Positions 1 through 8,285 of a DNA stretch of 64,000 nt are shown here, in pieces. The notes under the pieces were generated by a model. That model made no database searches. It saw only the letters and a list, made by a program, of their open reading frames with translations, and was not told the origin of the DNA. The DNA lies in assembly GCA_036277115.1 (NCBI GenBank), contig DASUNM010000027.1, forward strand, positions 124,001-188,000, given 5' to 3'. Positions within the stretch are counted from its first letter, which is position 1. Each line of letters opens with the position of its first letter. Both the position numbers and the translations under genes were made by a program. This DNA is from Pyrinomonadaceae bacterium. Its GTDB lineage: Bacteria > Acidobacteriota > Blastocatellia > Pyrinomonadales > Pyrinomonadaceae.

Positions 1-14
1 ACTAACGGAGGATT

Positions 15-455
15 ATGGATCTCGGAAACCTGGTAAACGCCACCAAGAGAATTGAAGTTATGTTTGCGGGCGAAGTAACAGCCCTTGAGGTCTACACCCT
101 CGGGAGCGCGCGACTGACGGCAGAGCAACGTCAACCCGTCGCGGAGCTTGCGCTCAATGACAGCGAAGACATCGCGCGGGGCGCGCGTTACGCGCAACAA
201 ATCGAGGTAGCGCGGCTTACCCTACCCTTGCTGATTAAGAGTTGGGATGTTACGTGGAAAGGTGAACCGCTTCCTATTGAGGTGATAAACGAACTCGATG
301 AAGCGGGCCAGCGAAAATATCCCATTCCTGATGATTTCGTTGTGCAGGTAAACAGGGCAATCATAGAGGATCTGGCCGACCCTACAACACCCGAGGAATC
401 GCTCAGTTCCTCGGGTCAAACGGCGACGTTAGAAACCCCGATGGCAGTTCAATAG
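15..455 (+). CDS. Tail assembly chaperone (lambda gpG-like position)
   Basis: 146-residue acidic protein just upstream of the tape measure gene, the position of tail assembly chaperones in siphoviruses, which coat the tape measure before tail polymerisation. An AGGAG-type ribosome site precedes the ATG. I do not recognise a named family. The call rests on position, size and the start-less downstream frame that looks like the T part of a G/GT pair. Its last 30 or so residues are Ser/Thr/Pro/Glu-rich and overlap the region where the -1 frame opens. Confidence 0.65.
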   Translation: MDLGNLVNATKRIEVMFAGEVTALEVYTLGSARLTAEQRQPVAELALNDSEDIARGARYAQQIEVARLTLPLLIKSWDVTWKGEPLPIEVINELDEAGQRKYPIPDDFVVQVNRAIIEDLADPTTPEESLSSSGQTATLETPMAVQ

Positions 456-640
456 AACTTCCCCCTGAATACCTAGCACTAAACAAGCTTGCTTTTGCGG
501 CGAAGTATCTGAATTGCTCTGTGTTCGAGCTAAACGAACACGGGGACACGGATCTGATTGAGCGGGCCTATGCCTACGCATTGGCAAACAAGCGCGCGGA
601 AATCGCCGCAATGGAATTGGCGAGTGAGCGTAATTCGTAA
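419..640 (+). CDS. -1 frame extension of tail assembly chaperone (GT-like)
   Basis: The -1 frame relative to the upstream gene is open from about 335 to the TAA at 638-640 and encodes a protein-like stretch (IELPPEYLALNKLAFAAKYL, then an alanine-rich helix ending near MELASERNS). It has no plausible start codon before that stretch, and its stop overlaps the ATG of the tape measure gene. In lambda-like phages this region is made by a programmed -1 frameshift. The left boundary given is approximate. No canonical X XXY YYZ heptamer was found, so the slip site is unknown. Confidence 0.55.
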   Translation, partial: NGDVRNPDGSSIELPPEYLALNKLAFAAKYLNCSVFELNEHGDTDLIERAYAYALANKRAEIAAMELASERNS

Positions 641-2904
641 TGGATCTTTTTGACCTCGCGGCCAAAATCACCGTGGACGCTAAGGGCGTCGATAGCACTC
701 TCACGTCTACGCAGCGGAAGGTTAAAAGTCTCGCCACGGAATTCCGCCAGGTTGACGCCGGCACAAAGGGCTTTGGTGGTTCTCTAACATCGCTGGGTTC
801 TACGTTACCCGCCATTGCTGGGAGTTTGACTGTCGCGGCTTCTGCTGTTGGTGGGCTGGCCGCTGGCCTCTTCGCGCTCATAAAGCACGCCGCAGACGCG
901 GGTGATAATCTTTACGATCTCTCGACCAAGACAAATTTCAGCGTCGAAACCCTCTCGGGTTTAGACATCCTCGCCAAGAAAACCGGATCGTCTATCGCGT
1001 CACTTTCCAACTCGTTAGTGATTTTTCAGTCGAACATGGTCAAGGCGAGGGATGAAGGGTCGGAGCTTCACTCCGTTTTCCAGCGATTAAAAATTTCCAC
1101 CGAAGATCAAGAGAAGGCTTTGCGCCAAGCGGTTACTCAACTGGCGAAGATGGGAGCAACCGAAACCCAAGCTGCGGTCGCTAAACAAATCTTCGGACGA
1201 GCAGGAAAAGACGTACTCGCGATCATCAAGGAAACTAACGGAAATCTTGATGAGGCTATCGATCGCTTCCAACGCATGGGGCTAATCGTTTCTACCGGAG
1301 CAGCGGAAGCAAGTAATCGGTTTAATGACACCCTCGAAGAAACCACTCTTCAGTTGAGTGCTGTTGCGCGCGAGATTGGAACCCAACTATTGCCGATTGC
1401 GACCGATGCGCTACAGCGCATTTCGCGGAATCTTCAAGAGAACAAGGATCAGTGGGCGTCCTGGGGTCAAACCATTTCAGACACGTTGCGCGGCGTGGCA
1501 ATTGCGGCCGACAGCGAAATTGGACGAATGATCGGTAGGCTTGCGCAGTTTGGAGTTGAGTATCTATCGCTAACCGGGCTACTTCTCAAGGCCGCGAATT
1601 GGCTGGGTGCGGGTAGTCGGCCTCCTGAGGTGGGTATCGGCGCGAGCGTTAAATTAGGTTCAAAGGCTCGCAATGCAGACTTTGACGATATTGGCAGAAC
1701 TGGCGGCGGGGGTGGTGGAGGCCGCGCTGCAAAGGTGTCAGCCGGCCAGCAATTACTCAACAGGCTTACCGAGGAATACAATCGCCTTCAGGAAAAGACT
1801 CTTGAGCTGACGAAAGTTGAGATCGTTCAGAAGGAACTACTCGACAAGAAGTATCAAAACATTAGTGCCAGTCTCCGAGAGCAGATCGAGACTCTTGCCA
1901 CGTGGATCGCCATTGACGAACAAGAAGCCAAGGCGTCAAAAACGTGGCGTGAGGCTGCCGAGAAGCAGCAAGATGCTCTCAACGACGCCGCAGCGGAGTA
2001 TAACGAAGTCCTGCGACAACAGGCGGACGTTCAATCATCTGTTACGGATCAGATTGACGAATATCGGAGACAGTTAGAAGCGCTGAACGGCGGACACGAA
2101 TCGAATCTCGATTCAGCCATTAAGTTTGCTCGAAAGCTGATGATAATTGCCGAAGCCGCCGGCGGAGCGTCGAAAGAGCTAAAGGCACTAATCGCCCGTC
2201 TCTTTGAAGCAGCAAGCGCACTTGATAAAGCGTCGGCTGACAAGAAGTCATCCGAGACGTGGAAGAAAGCAGGCGAGGCGATCGGGTTTCCCTCTACCGA
2301 GGAATGGAACAGAGTAGAGGAAGAGCGGCGCCGTCGAGTTGAAGGTTTAGCGCGTGATCTTACCTCGTCCATTGACAGCGCAATCCGCGCTGGCTTCGAC
2401 CGTGGTGTTAAGGCCGGGGTGGCCTCCATGCTTCAATCACTGCTTTCAATGATCCAAAATATTTTGCTGAAGCAGGTCGAACAAGGTCTAACCGAACTGC
2501 TTTCTAACATCAAGATTGGTGGGGGCGGCGGTGGGAAGAACGCCGGTCTCGGTTCTGCGATTGGCATCTTACTAGGAGGGTTAGGCGGAATCTTTGGTGG
2601 AGGCGGAGGAGGTGGCTGGGGCAAGGTTGGCGGCTCGATTGGGTTTCCAAAAGTTCCGGTCGGGTTTGCAGAGGGAGGATTCATGCCGCCAAATCAGTGG
2701 GCAATGGTAGGTGAACGCGGGCCGGAGTTAATCCGCGCGGGGAACCAAGGCGCATCTGTGGTTCCGAATCACGCGCTAGCGCCGAGTGTCAATATTACGG
2801 TGTACGCGAAAGATGCGCAGTCATTTTCGGGAAGGGACACGCAGCAACAGATAACTCGTCAAATGCAGCGCGTAATGCAAGCGGCTGCGGTGAGAGTTAG
2901 CTAG
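640..2904 (+). CDS. Phage tail tape measure protein
   Basis: 754 residues. The N-terminal 250 residues are alpha-helical with a membrane-like segment near 50-85. A Gly-rich linker at about 355-365 is followed by a long coiled-coil-rich region (370-600), then Gly-rich segments and a C-terminal motif of the type seen in tape measures (EGGFMPPNQWAMVGERGPEL). It sets tail length and is packed inside the tail tube. The ATG overlaps the TAA of the upstream frame (TAATG). It converges on the leftward cassette with a 4-nt overlap. Confidence 0.92.
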   Translation: MDLFDLAAKITVDAKGVDSTLTSTQRKVKSLATEFRQVDAGTKGFGGSLTSLGSTLPAIAGSLTVAASAVGGLAAGLFALIKHAADAGDNLYDLSTKTNFSVETLSGLDILAKKTGSSIASLSNSLVIFQSNMVKARDEGSELHSVFQRLKISTEDQEKALRQAVTQLAKMGATETQAAVAKQIFGRAGKDVLAIIKETNGNLDEAIDRFQRMGLIVSTGAAEASNRFNDTLEETTLQLSAVAREIGTQLLPIATDALQRISRNLQENKDQWASWGQTISDTLRGVAIAADSEIGRMIGRLAQFGVEYLSLTGLLLKAANWLGAGSRPPEVGIGASVKLGSKARNADFDDIGRTGGGGGGGRAAKVSAGQQLLNRLTEEYNRLQEKTLELTKVEIVQKELLDKKYQNISASLREQIETLATWIAIDEQEAKASKTWREAAEKQQDALNDAAAEYNEVLRQQADVQSSVTDQIDEYRRQLEALNGGHESNLDSAIKFARKLMIIAEAAGGASKELKALIARLFEAASALDKASADKKSSETWKKAGEAIGFPSTEEWNRVEEERRRRVEGLARDLTSSIDSAIRAGFDRGVKAGVASMLQSLLSMIQNILLKQVEQGLTELLSNIKIGGGGGGKNAGLGSAIGILLGGLGGIFGGGGGGGWGKVGGSIGFPKVPVGFAEGGFMPPNQWAMVGERGPELIRAGNQGASVVPNHALAPSVNITVYAKDAQSFSGRDTQQQITRQMQRVMQAAAVRVS

Positions 2905-3344
2905 GTTTTTGGTTTGAGCACTGGCGGACCAGTTGGAAATGATGTGCGACGTTCGCATAGATATTCAAAAGCGGCCCAGCTTAGAGTCCCGGGTTTTTCC
3001 TCGATAGAGCTATTGTCATTGTGTTTTTTAAGAAACTTGCCGTTACGATCATATAGCAATGCCTCATAGCTATAGGCTCGGTTGTGCGCGCAATCGAATA
3101 CGAGAAAGAGTCGAATCGACCCGAAGTCAGTTCCTGGAAGTGCGACGGCTGATCCATTTGGAAAATCAAACCGCGTCCACCCGCTCACTTTGTCTTCATT
3201 GCGGCGGATCGTTTCAGGCGCAAAGTGCATTACTCTCAGATCGTCCTTACCCCAAGCAATCGGCGTCCACTTCTCGATTTTCTTGCCGTCAGACTGGCCG
3301 AAGGCAGGCGCTACTATCAGCAGGGCAAGGATGAGAACTTTCAT
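2901..3344 (-). CDS. Secreted hypothetical protein, last gene of leftward cassette
   Basis: 147 residues with a clear signal peptide (MKVLILALLIVAPAFGQ). The mature part is about 130 residues and resembles small exported proteins in which a substrate-like value is reported (WTRFDFPNG, then LLYDRNGKFLKKH). No family was recognised. The ATG at 3344 overlaps the stop of the upstream SH3 gene (TAATG), so the two are translationally coupled. Its 3' end overlaps the tape measure stop. Encoded opposite to the late genes, it is likely expressed from the lysogen. Confidence 0.7.
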   Translation of the reverse strand: MKVLILALLIVAPAFGQSDGKKIEKWTPIAWGKDDLRVMHFAPETIRRNEDKVSGWTRFDFPNGSAVALPGTDFGSIRLFLVFDCAHNRAYSYEALLYDRNGKFLKKHNDNSSIEEKPGTLSWAAFEYLCERRTSFPTGPPVLKPKT

Positions 3345-3772
3345 TAGCAACGGCTCCGGTCTACGTAGACCTTCTTCCCAGATTTGTTGATGTAATAGCA
3401 GCCGCCACGCGGCCCGCGATTTAGACCCGGGGAAGAACTCTCAGGGACTGTGGCGGGCTTTGTTGGTTCTGTTCGCAACGGGCGTGAGGTTGAGTAAACA
3501 GTAACAGGCGGCGCGGTCTCTTTCGGGAGGCTAAACGCATCGCGATGCATCCAGCCTACAGCGTCATCTATGCGAACAACAAACCAATCATCCTTGAAAT
3601 CCAAGACTTTAACTTCGGTTCCGATTTCAATTTCTTTTTGAACCTTCGCACTCTTGGAGGGTGCTTCCCGAAGTTCAGAATTGATAGTTACCGTGGCGTC
3701 ATTCTTGATTTGGGCGTGAGCCGGTACGGCGAACAGAATTAGCAGTGAGAGGGTAACAAGTAGGGCTTTCAT
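3344..3772 (-). CDS. Secreted SH3-domain protein with PBCV basic adaptor motif
   Basis: 142 residues. A signal peptide (1-20, cleaved after AHA) is followed by a bacterial SH3-like domain (about 28-85: repeated small beta motifs, VKVLDFKDDWFVVRI, VGWMHRDAF). A Pro/Thr linker leads to a C-terminal GPRGGCYYINKSGKKVYV motif resembling the PBCV-specific basic adaptor domain. SH3_3-type domains usually bind peptidoglycan, so a periplasmic wall-binding role is plausible. It lies second to last in a leftward cassette. Confidence 0.75.
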   Translation of the reverse strand: MKALLVTLSLLILFAVPAHAQIKNDATVTINSELREAPSKSAKVQKEIEIGTEVKVLDFKDDWFVVRIDDAVGWMHRDAFSLPKETAPPVTVYSTSRPLRTEPTKPATVPESSSPGLNRGPRGGCYYINKSGKKVYVDRSRC

Positions 3773-3996
3773 GGTTGACTCCTTACGGTTGGAAAGATGC
3801 GGCCACAGTTAGAGCAATGCCATGCTATTTTCTGCTGGCTCATCATCACCGCGCCAATAATGATCATCGGAATTCCTATGCAAACCGGGGCAAGTAAAAC
3901 GCCCAAGATTAGCAACACAATACCCGCCGTCATATTCGGGTTAGAGTGCGTGTAAACAAGACTTCCCTGGCACTGAGGGCAAGGGTGGGGAGTCAT
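3769..3996 (-). CDS. Small zinc-ribbon membrane protein (LITAF-like layout)
   Basis: 75 residues with CPQC near the N terminus, a hydrophobic hairpin (about 25-52) and CSNCG near the C terminus. This split zinc ribbon flanking a membrane insertion is the layout of LITAF-like proteins. The start overlaps the next gene by 4 nt (ATGA). Function is unknown, but the membrane location and position among exported proteins suggest a lysogen surface or envelope role. Confidence 0.65.
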   Translation of the reverse strand: MTPHPCPQCQGSLVYTHSNPNMTAGIVLLILGVLLAPVCIGIPMIIIGAVMMSQQKIAWHCSNCGRIFPTVRSQP

Positions 3997-4053
3997 AGCC
4001 CCGCAATCCTATTCCGTTATTCAGTAGGTTTGCAAATGAAAAGGACCACCGCG

Positions 4054-4524
4054 TCACGGTTTTTCCTTCTCGTCTGTGTCAACGGGTTTCCCTGTAACAC
4101 CCTTCAGGGCTTCAAGTAGTCCGCGATACTTATCATTCTTCGCCTGAAGTAAGACCGCGCCCTTTTCGCCTGATTCGGTTTCGTAGGTTATGCCGACAAA
4201 GTGCTGCTTGTTCTTTTTGAACATCCCGAGGGCAAATAGAGGGTTAATCAGAATCGCAGCAGCAGCGTAGCCCTTAATATTCCGAGAAGCATTCTTGCCG
4301 TAAGACAATCCTGCTACCCGTTTCGGATCTATTTTGACGGTCTGTTTGTCCTTCAGGAGTAGGAGGATTTCAGTAGATGAGACGGTTAATTGGTTGTCCC
4401 AGGAGTCAGGCTTAACTTTGGTTGTGACTGTGCCGCCGTTATATCGGACTTTGAAGGCGTTTCCTTGGGCAAAGCAGACAGAGCAAATCAGGAGAATTGA
4501 GAGGCAAGCGGTTAGAGGTTTCAT
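4054..4524 (-). CDS. Secreted hypothetical protein (host-like)
   Basis: 156 residues: signal peptide (MKPLTACLSILLICSVCFAQ), then a beta-rich domain and a short hydrophobic segment at about 90-105. I recall similar exported proteins in Acidobacteriota chromosomes, so it may have been captured from a host; no function is known. A promoter-like TTGACG, 17 nt, TAGCCT lies directly upstream on this strand and would place the transcription start almost at the ATG. There is no good ribosome site, so translation may be leaderless. Confidence 0.6.
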   Translation of the reverse strand: MKPLTACLSILLICSVCFAQGNAFKVRYNGGTVTTKVKPDSWDNQLTVSSTEILLLLKDKQTVKIDPKRVAGLSYGKNASRNIKGYAAAAILINPLFALGMFKKNKQHFVGITYETESGEKGAVLLQAKNDKYRGLLEALKGVTGKPVDTDEKEKP

Positions 4525-4624
4525 GGTGCCTGAGAGGCTATAACGAAACCCTCAAGGCGTCAACGGTTGATGGCGTGCTCGAACCTCAAGCCTCGCTCCT
4601 TGTCGTCTATGGATTGTTGACGAA

Positions 4625-4666
4625 TCAAAAAAGAAGGGGCCTGATCCCTGTAAGAAACAGCCCCTC
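4625..4666 (-). terminator. Intrinsic terminator of leftward operon 5826-4729
   Basis: On the minus strand a GGGGC/GCCCC-based hairpin is followed by CTTCTTTTTTG. It sits just downstream of the 4729-5166 gene and separates it from the promoter of the next leftward gene, so the cassette is two transcription units. Confidence 0.75.
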
Positions 4667-4728
4667 CTCGGCAATCACGATCCCCTTTGTGAGGGAAGGG
4701 TGAAAACCGGGACGATCATACGCCCGAG

Positions 4729-5166
4729 TTAGTTAATTCTCAAATCAGGATCATCAAAGACAGGATCTATCAAAGTCCCACATCCTACTCTTGGACACTT
4801 CACAGGATACATTTCAGGCGGGTGCCGAACGCTTACGGAGCATGTTGGGCAGTTAGCGACTAGTTGTGACGTGTACGCGGGCATTGTCGCGTTGATGTTT
4901 CCAAAGTAGTTTGGCGGATAGTCGCTCTGCTTACGCGGCAACACTTCATCTGGATTCAACTTCGCAGCCTTTGCACTTATCTTGATCGCTTCACGCGCGA
5001 TCTCTGTCATTCCATCAGCACGTTCCTGCGCTTCACCCAACGCCCCTTCTGCTCTATTAGCTCTTGCTTCAGCGGAGTGTGCGCGAGCGCGGTAGCCGAT
5101 GACTAAGAGGCCGCAAAGGGTTGCGAAGACAAAGAGACACCCGAGGATGAAGAGGGCGAGGATCAC
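4729..5166 (-). CDS. Membrane-anchored hypothetical protein
   Basis: 145 residues: GTG start, one N-terminal membrane helix (about 2-24), an Ala/Glu/Arg-rich coiled coil (30-65), and a C-terminal domain with CPTC and CPRVGC pairs that could bind zinc. No family recognised. The start overlaps the upstream stop by 4 nt (GTGA). Last gene of a four-gene leftward operon ended by a terminator. Confidence 0.6.
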   Translation of the reverse strand: MILALFILGCLFVFATLCGLLVIGYRARAHSAEARANRAEGALGEAQERADGMTEIAREAIKISAKAAKLNPDEVLPRKQSDYPPNYFGNINATMPAYTSQLVANCPTCSVSVRHPPEMYPVKCPRVGCGTLIDPVFDDPDLRIN

Positions 5167-5378
5167 TTTCTCATTTCCTGGAAGTGAAGTTCGTGAGGAG
5201 ATCGGATACGCAGTTCAAACCGTCTTGGTTGTTCTTCATCGAACATCACCTGCATTGTGTGCCCTACGTGTTTAGAAACGACAGCAGCAGGAATAACATT
5301 CGTGGGTATGGATATCCGGTTGTTGCATGTGAAGCAAACTACAGAGCCGGGACTCAGGACTTCTTCGGTCTCGCTCAT
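5163..5378 (-). CDS. Hypothetical protein with a Cys pair
   Basis: 71 residues from the ATG at 5378, chosen because it gives a 4-nt ATGA overlap with the upstream gene; a longer reading frame is open. It contains a CFTC pair and no recognisable family. Confidence 0.55.
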   Translation of the reverse strand: MSETEEVLSPGSVVCFTCNNRISIPTNVIPAAVVSKHVGHTMQVMFDEEQPRRFELRIRSPHELHFQEMRK

Positions 5379-5566
5379 CTTTCCTCCCGTGCGGCTGCTT
5401 TCGGTAATCGAATATCCTTGAATGATCGCTCCAGCGTCTTGCCCAACTCCCGCCACGTCTCGCAGGCTTTTTGAAGCGTGTAAGTCGATTCAAGAATCGC
5501 AACGTACAAGTTGAATCGCGCCCATGCGTGGCGGCGCATTACTTCATCGTATCGTGTTTGGTTCAC
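5375..5566 (-). CDS. Small helical hypothetical protein
   Basis: 63 residues, Arg/Glu-rich and predicted all-helical (RRHAWARFNLYVAI). It overlaps both neighbours by 4 nt, as expected in a coupled operon. Function unknown. Confidence 0.55.
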   Translation of the reverse strand: MNQTRYDEVMRRHAWARFNLYVAILESTYTLQKACETWRELGKTLERSFKDIRLPKAAAREER

Positions 5567-5826
5567 TGCTTCTCCCTTGCGGCTATAAGAGCGTCAACGG
5601 ATTCTTTGAAGCGGCCGTGGATTGCTTCTTCGTCGATGGCTACATCGCAAATCGCATTCTCACCTAGCATCTGTGCCCGCCGGAGAGCAATCGCTGCGTC
5701 GATAACAGCGCGTTCGAGTTCGTAGAGTGCTATTGGCTTCACCTCACTGTGATCGAGAAATCCGCTACGTTCACGAATCTCAATATGTACTTCGGCGTCG
5801 GGGTTAGGTAAGAGCGTCTCAAGCAC
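5563..5826 (-). CDS. Small hypothetical protein, first gene of leftward operon
   Basis: 87 residues, GTG start with a GGGAG ribosome site. An N-terminal beta stretch is followed by an amphipathic helix (ELERAVIDAAIALRRAQML). No family recognised. The 77 nt up to the divergent tail gene at 5904 must hold promoters for both directions; a TAAAAT -10-like box lies just upstream on this strand. Confidence 0.55.
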   Translation of the reverse strand: MLETLLPNPDAEVHIEIRERSGFLDHSEVKPIALYELERAVIDAAIALRRAQMLGENAICDVAIDEEAIHGRFKESVDALIAAREKQ

Positions 5827-5903
5827 CTGCCTATTTTACTCCCTGAAACGTAAACCGTAAACACAAACTACTCTGTTCTTTCAACTTGTGAAGGAGCAGC
5901 GGC

Positions 5904-6557
5904 TTGGCGTTCGATAATCAAGTATTTCCTCTTAGTCTGTCCGCGCTTACACCCCGTTCTGGCTGGAGCACGACGGTTGTAGAGCTTGGAGGAGGCACAG
6001 AGCAGCGCAACGTCAACTGGTCGGATGCTCGCCGCCAATACGACGCTAAACTGGCCGAAAACTTCGCCCTAACCGACTTCATTGCTGTAGAGAAATTCTT
6101 TAATGCAAGACGAGGAAGAGGGCGATCGTTTCCATTGCGCGACCGCTCATCCTTTCGGGCTACTGCTGAGGCTCTTGGCACGGGCGACGGATCAACGACC
6201 ACATTCCAACTTAAGGTTGCCGGAGGGGACGCCTCTAACGCCTATCAGCGGGAAATTTATCTACCAGAGACAGGCACTTATACGATCTACGACAACGGGA
6301 CTCCTGTAGTTGAGGGAGTTGGCGCCGGAAAGTTTCAGTTAGCTCTCACCGGGGCAACAGCAGGACTTGTCACGTTTGGGACTGCGCCCATTGCCGCCCA
6401 TGTTCTGACTGCGACTTTTGACTACTACATTCCCGTCCGGTTCGATTTGGACAATTTTCCAGACGCGACATTGTTCATTTGGACCACGGGAACCACCGGC
6501 CTTGTCAAAGGGCCAAGCATCCCGTTGATCGAAGTCCGCTATGCCTCGGAGTTCTAA
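5904..6557 (+). CDS. DUF2460 family distal tail protein
   Basis: 217 residues with features of DUF2460: the N-terminal FPLSLS and RNVNWSDARRQYD region, a GRGRSFPLRD motif, a Gly/Thr-rich insert, and the C-terminal PVRFDLDNF motif. In gene transfer agents and related phages this protein joins tail tube to tail tip. It has a TTG start with an AAGGAG ribosome site 8 nt upstream, and its stop overlaps the next start (TAATG). Confidence 0.88.
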   Translation: MAFDNQVFPLSLSALTPRSGWSTTVVELGGGTEQRNVNWSDARRQYDAKLAENFALTDFIAVEKFFNARRGRGRSFPLRDRSSFRATAEALGTGDGSTTTFQLKVAGGDASNAYQREIYLPETGTYTIYDNGTPVVEGVGAGKFQLALTGATAGLVTFGTAPIAAHVLTATFDYYIPVRFDLDNFPDATLFIWTTGTTGLVKGPSIPLIEVRYASEF

Positions 6558-7450
6558 TGCCTAACCTCAGAATCCCACAGAACTACCAAGGCGCGTACAG
6601 CGCGACCAGTCTAATCACTCACCTTGCAGGCGCGACGCTAACAGTGTGCGTCTGTGCTCACGTTGTCTCTGAAGTCAATGGAGACGTCGTAGCGATTACT
6701 TCATGGTCTCAGGACTTAACGAGCGTCCCTGGTTATCCCGGCGTCACGTTCAAATCTACGGCAGGCATTACCGCCTCAAAAGCAGAACACTCCGAAGGTG
6801 CTAGACCCGCCAACATGGAGGCGGATCTGTTTCTCGTCTCTGCTGGAATTACCGAGGCCGACATTCTCGCTGGGGTGTGGGTTCACGCTACCGGGACAAT
6901 CTTCATCACGAATTATGAAGCCGTGGATATGGGCCAACTGATAGTCATTAAAGGCCCGTTGGGTTCTATCGTTCAGAAAGTCCCGATGGCTACGACTGAG
7001 ATTCAATCGTGGAGTTCTGCCCTCTCAAAGATGATCGGCGCGATCACCAGACCCGAATGTGCTAACCGTTTCTGTGATGCCGCGTGCGGATTAAATGTTC
7101 TGGATTTCACTGAGACGGGAACGTTAACCGGGGTGACCAGTGCCACGGTATTTACTGACTCCGCGAGAACTGAAGCAGATGGTGAATTCAATAACGGAGA
7201 GTTTGTTTTTACGAGTGGATCGAATGCTGGGCTTCCATTCAGGCAGATAGACAGTTACGCAAGCGACACGTTCACACTAAGACAACCATTCCCCTATACG
7301 CCTCAAGTGGGGGATGCCTATAGCGCCGTGATCGGGTGTCAAAAAAGATTCCAAGCGGATTGCATTACTCGTTTTTCAAATGCTGATCGGTTCAAGGGTT
7401 TTCCTCATGTTTCTACGCCTGAAAATTTGCTCCGCCTTCCCACGAGTTGA
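6557..7450 (+). CDS. DUF2163 / BR0599-type tail-tip protein
   Basis: 297 residues from the ATG overlapping the upstream stop. The N-terminal part matches DUF2163. The C terminus has the BR0599-type Cys pattern (CANRFCDAACG, then CQKRFQADCITRFSNADRFKGFPHV), the metal-binding hub region of GTA-like tails. The last about 25 codons are overlapped in antisense by an HNH gene. The C terminus after FPHV may therefore have been altered when that gene arrived. Confidence 0.88.
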   Translation: MPNLRIPQNYQGAYSATSLITHLAGATLTVCVCAHVVSEVNGDVVAITSWSQDLTSVPGYPGVTFKSTAGITASKAEHSEGARPANMEADLFLVSAGITEADILAGVWVHATGTIFITNYEAVDMGQLIVIKGPLGSIVQKVPMATTEIQSWSSALSKMIGAITRPECANRFCDAACGLNVLDFTETGTLTGVTSATVFTDSARTEADGEFNNGEFVFTSGSNAGLPFRQIDSYASDTFTLRQPFPYTPQVGDAYSAVIGCQKRFQADCITRFSNADRFKGFPHVSTPENLLRLPTS

Positions 7451-8194
7451 CGGATCGCGGAAGTCGATGGTTGAGACGTGCTTGCGACTATTACACGAAT
7501 GACACAACGGCTGAAGATTCCAAATGTAGTTTGTCCCGCCTTTGCGAAGCGGGACAACGTGATCAACGTGCAAGCGCACCCCGGTCTTAAGGCAGCCAAG
7601 GCAGCGGTTCCCGTAAAACGCGCAGAGCGCATCCCATTCGGTTTTAGTCCAAGAGCCTTCCGCTTGCATTCGCCGCGCCCGCGCTCTGTGTCCCGTCGCC
7701 CTCAACTGTTCCTTGTGTGTTTGGCGATAGATTTTGCCGCGCGCACGTTCTTTGGCGGCCCACTCAGGATCGCGCTCTTGGGCAGCGACTCTACTCGCGC
7801 GGACTCTTTCCGGGTTGGCCGTTCTCCATTGCTGTTGTCTCGCTTTGTTCTTAGCCTCGTTCGCCTTGGCCCACGCGCGGCTTCGCTCCTTAACGGTTTC
7901 CTTGTTTGCCTCGTAATGTCGGCGCATCGCGGCTTTATATGCGTCAGGTTCGCGCCCAGCACACGCACCGCACCTGCGAGCACGTCGCCCGGTGCGAGAA
8001 CGAGGGAAGTTAGCGGCCCTGACTGGCACGCCGCATTCCGTGCATTTGAAAATAGTGTCGGGCGAAGCGGCTCTGTGATTTACCGCAGCAGGACACTTCT
8101 TGCTGCAATAACGCGCGGTGTCTTTTCGGGCACATGGAACTTCAAAAGGTCTGTGACAGCGTTCGCAGAGTTTTGTTACAGTTCGTTTAGCCAT
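7376..8194 (-). CDS. HNH endonuclease, antisense in the tail module
   Basis: 272 residues. The N-terminal half has two CxxC zinc knuckles (CERC...YCSKKC; CTEC...CGAC). A repeated Lys/Arg-rich segment with W..ANPE units (about 90-165) is typical of DNA-binding repeats in phage HNH proteins. The HNH domain is at 190-240 (CLGC, LHVDHVVPL, N, CHSCN). It is the only leftward gene between 5904 and 13992 and separates DUF2163 from NlpC/P60, genes normally adjacent. It is probably a free-standing homing endonuclease; its last about 25 residues are encoded by antisense of the tail gene. Confidence 0.9.
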   Translation of the reverse strand: MAKRTVTKLCERCHRPFEVPCARKDTARYCSKKCPAAVNHRAASPDTIFKCTECGVPVRAANFPRSRTGRRARRCGACAGREPDAYKAAMRRHYEANKETVKERSRAWAKANEAKNKARQQQWRTANPERVRASRVAAQERDPEWAAKERARGKIYRQTHKEQLRATGHRARARRMQAEGSWTKTEWDALCAFYGNRCLGCLKTGVRLHVDHVVPLRKGGTNYIWNLQPLCHSCNSRKHVSTIDFRDPSTRGKAEQIFRRRNMRKTLEPISI

Positions 8195-8230
8195 TGCCGT
8201 TCACTCACTACCAGTGAAGGTGTGTGGTCA

Positions 8231-8276
8231 GGCCCGCTTGAGAACTCCAATTCTCTTGTGGGCCGTTTTGTATTTT
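8231..8276 (+). terminator. Intrinsic terminator between HNH locus and NlpC/P60
   Basis: Hairpin GGCCCGC..GAGAA / TTCTC..GTGGGCC (8231-8264) followed by GTTTTGTATTTT. It faces rightward inside the late operon, only 10 nt before the next gene, so it must be read through or antiterminated for tail genes downstream. It may have arrived with the HNH insert. Confidence 0.7.
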
Positions 8277-8285
8277 AACACTTGT

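Noticed and set aside
413..440. Canonical -1 slippery heptamer in the tail chaperone overlap
   Set aside because: None of the near matches (GGGTCAA, GAAACCC) is aligned with the zero frame as X XXY YYZ.
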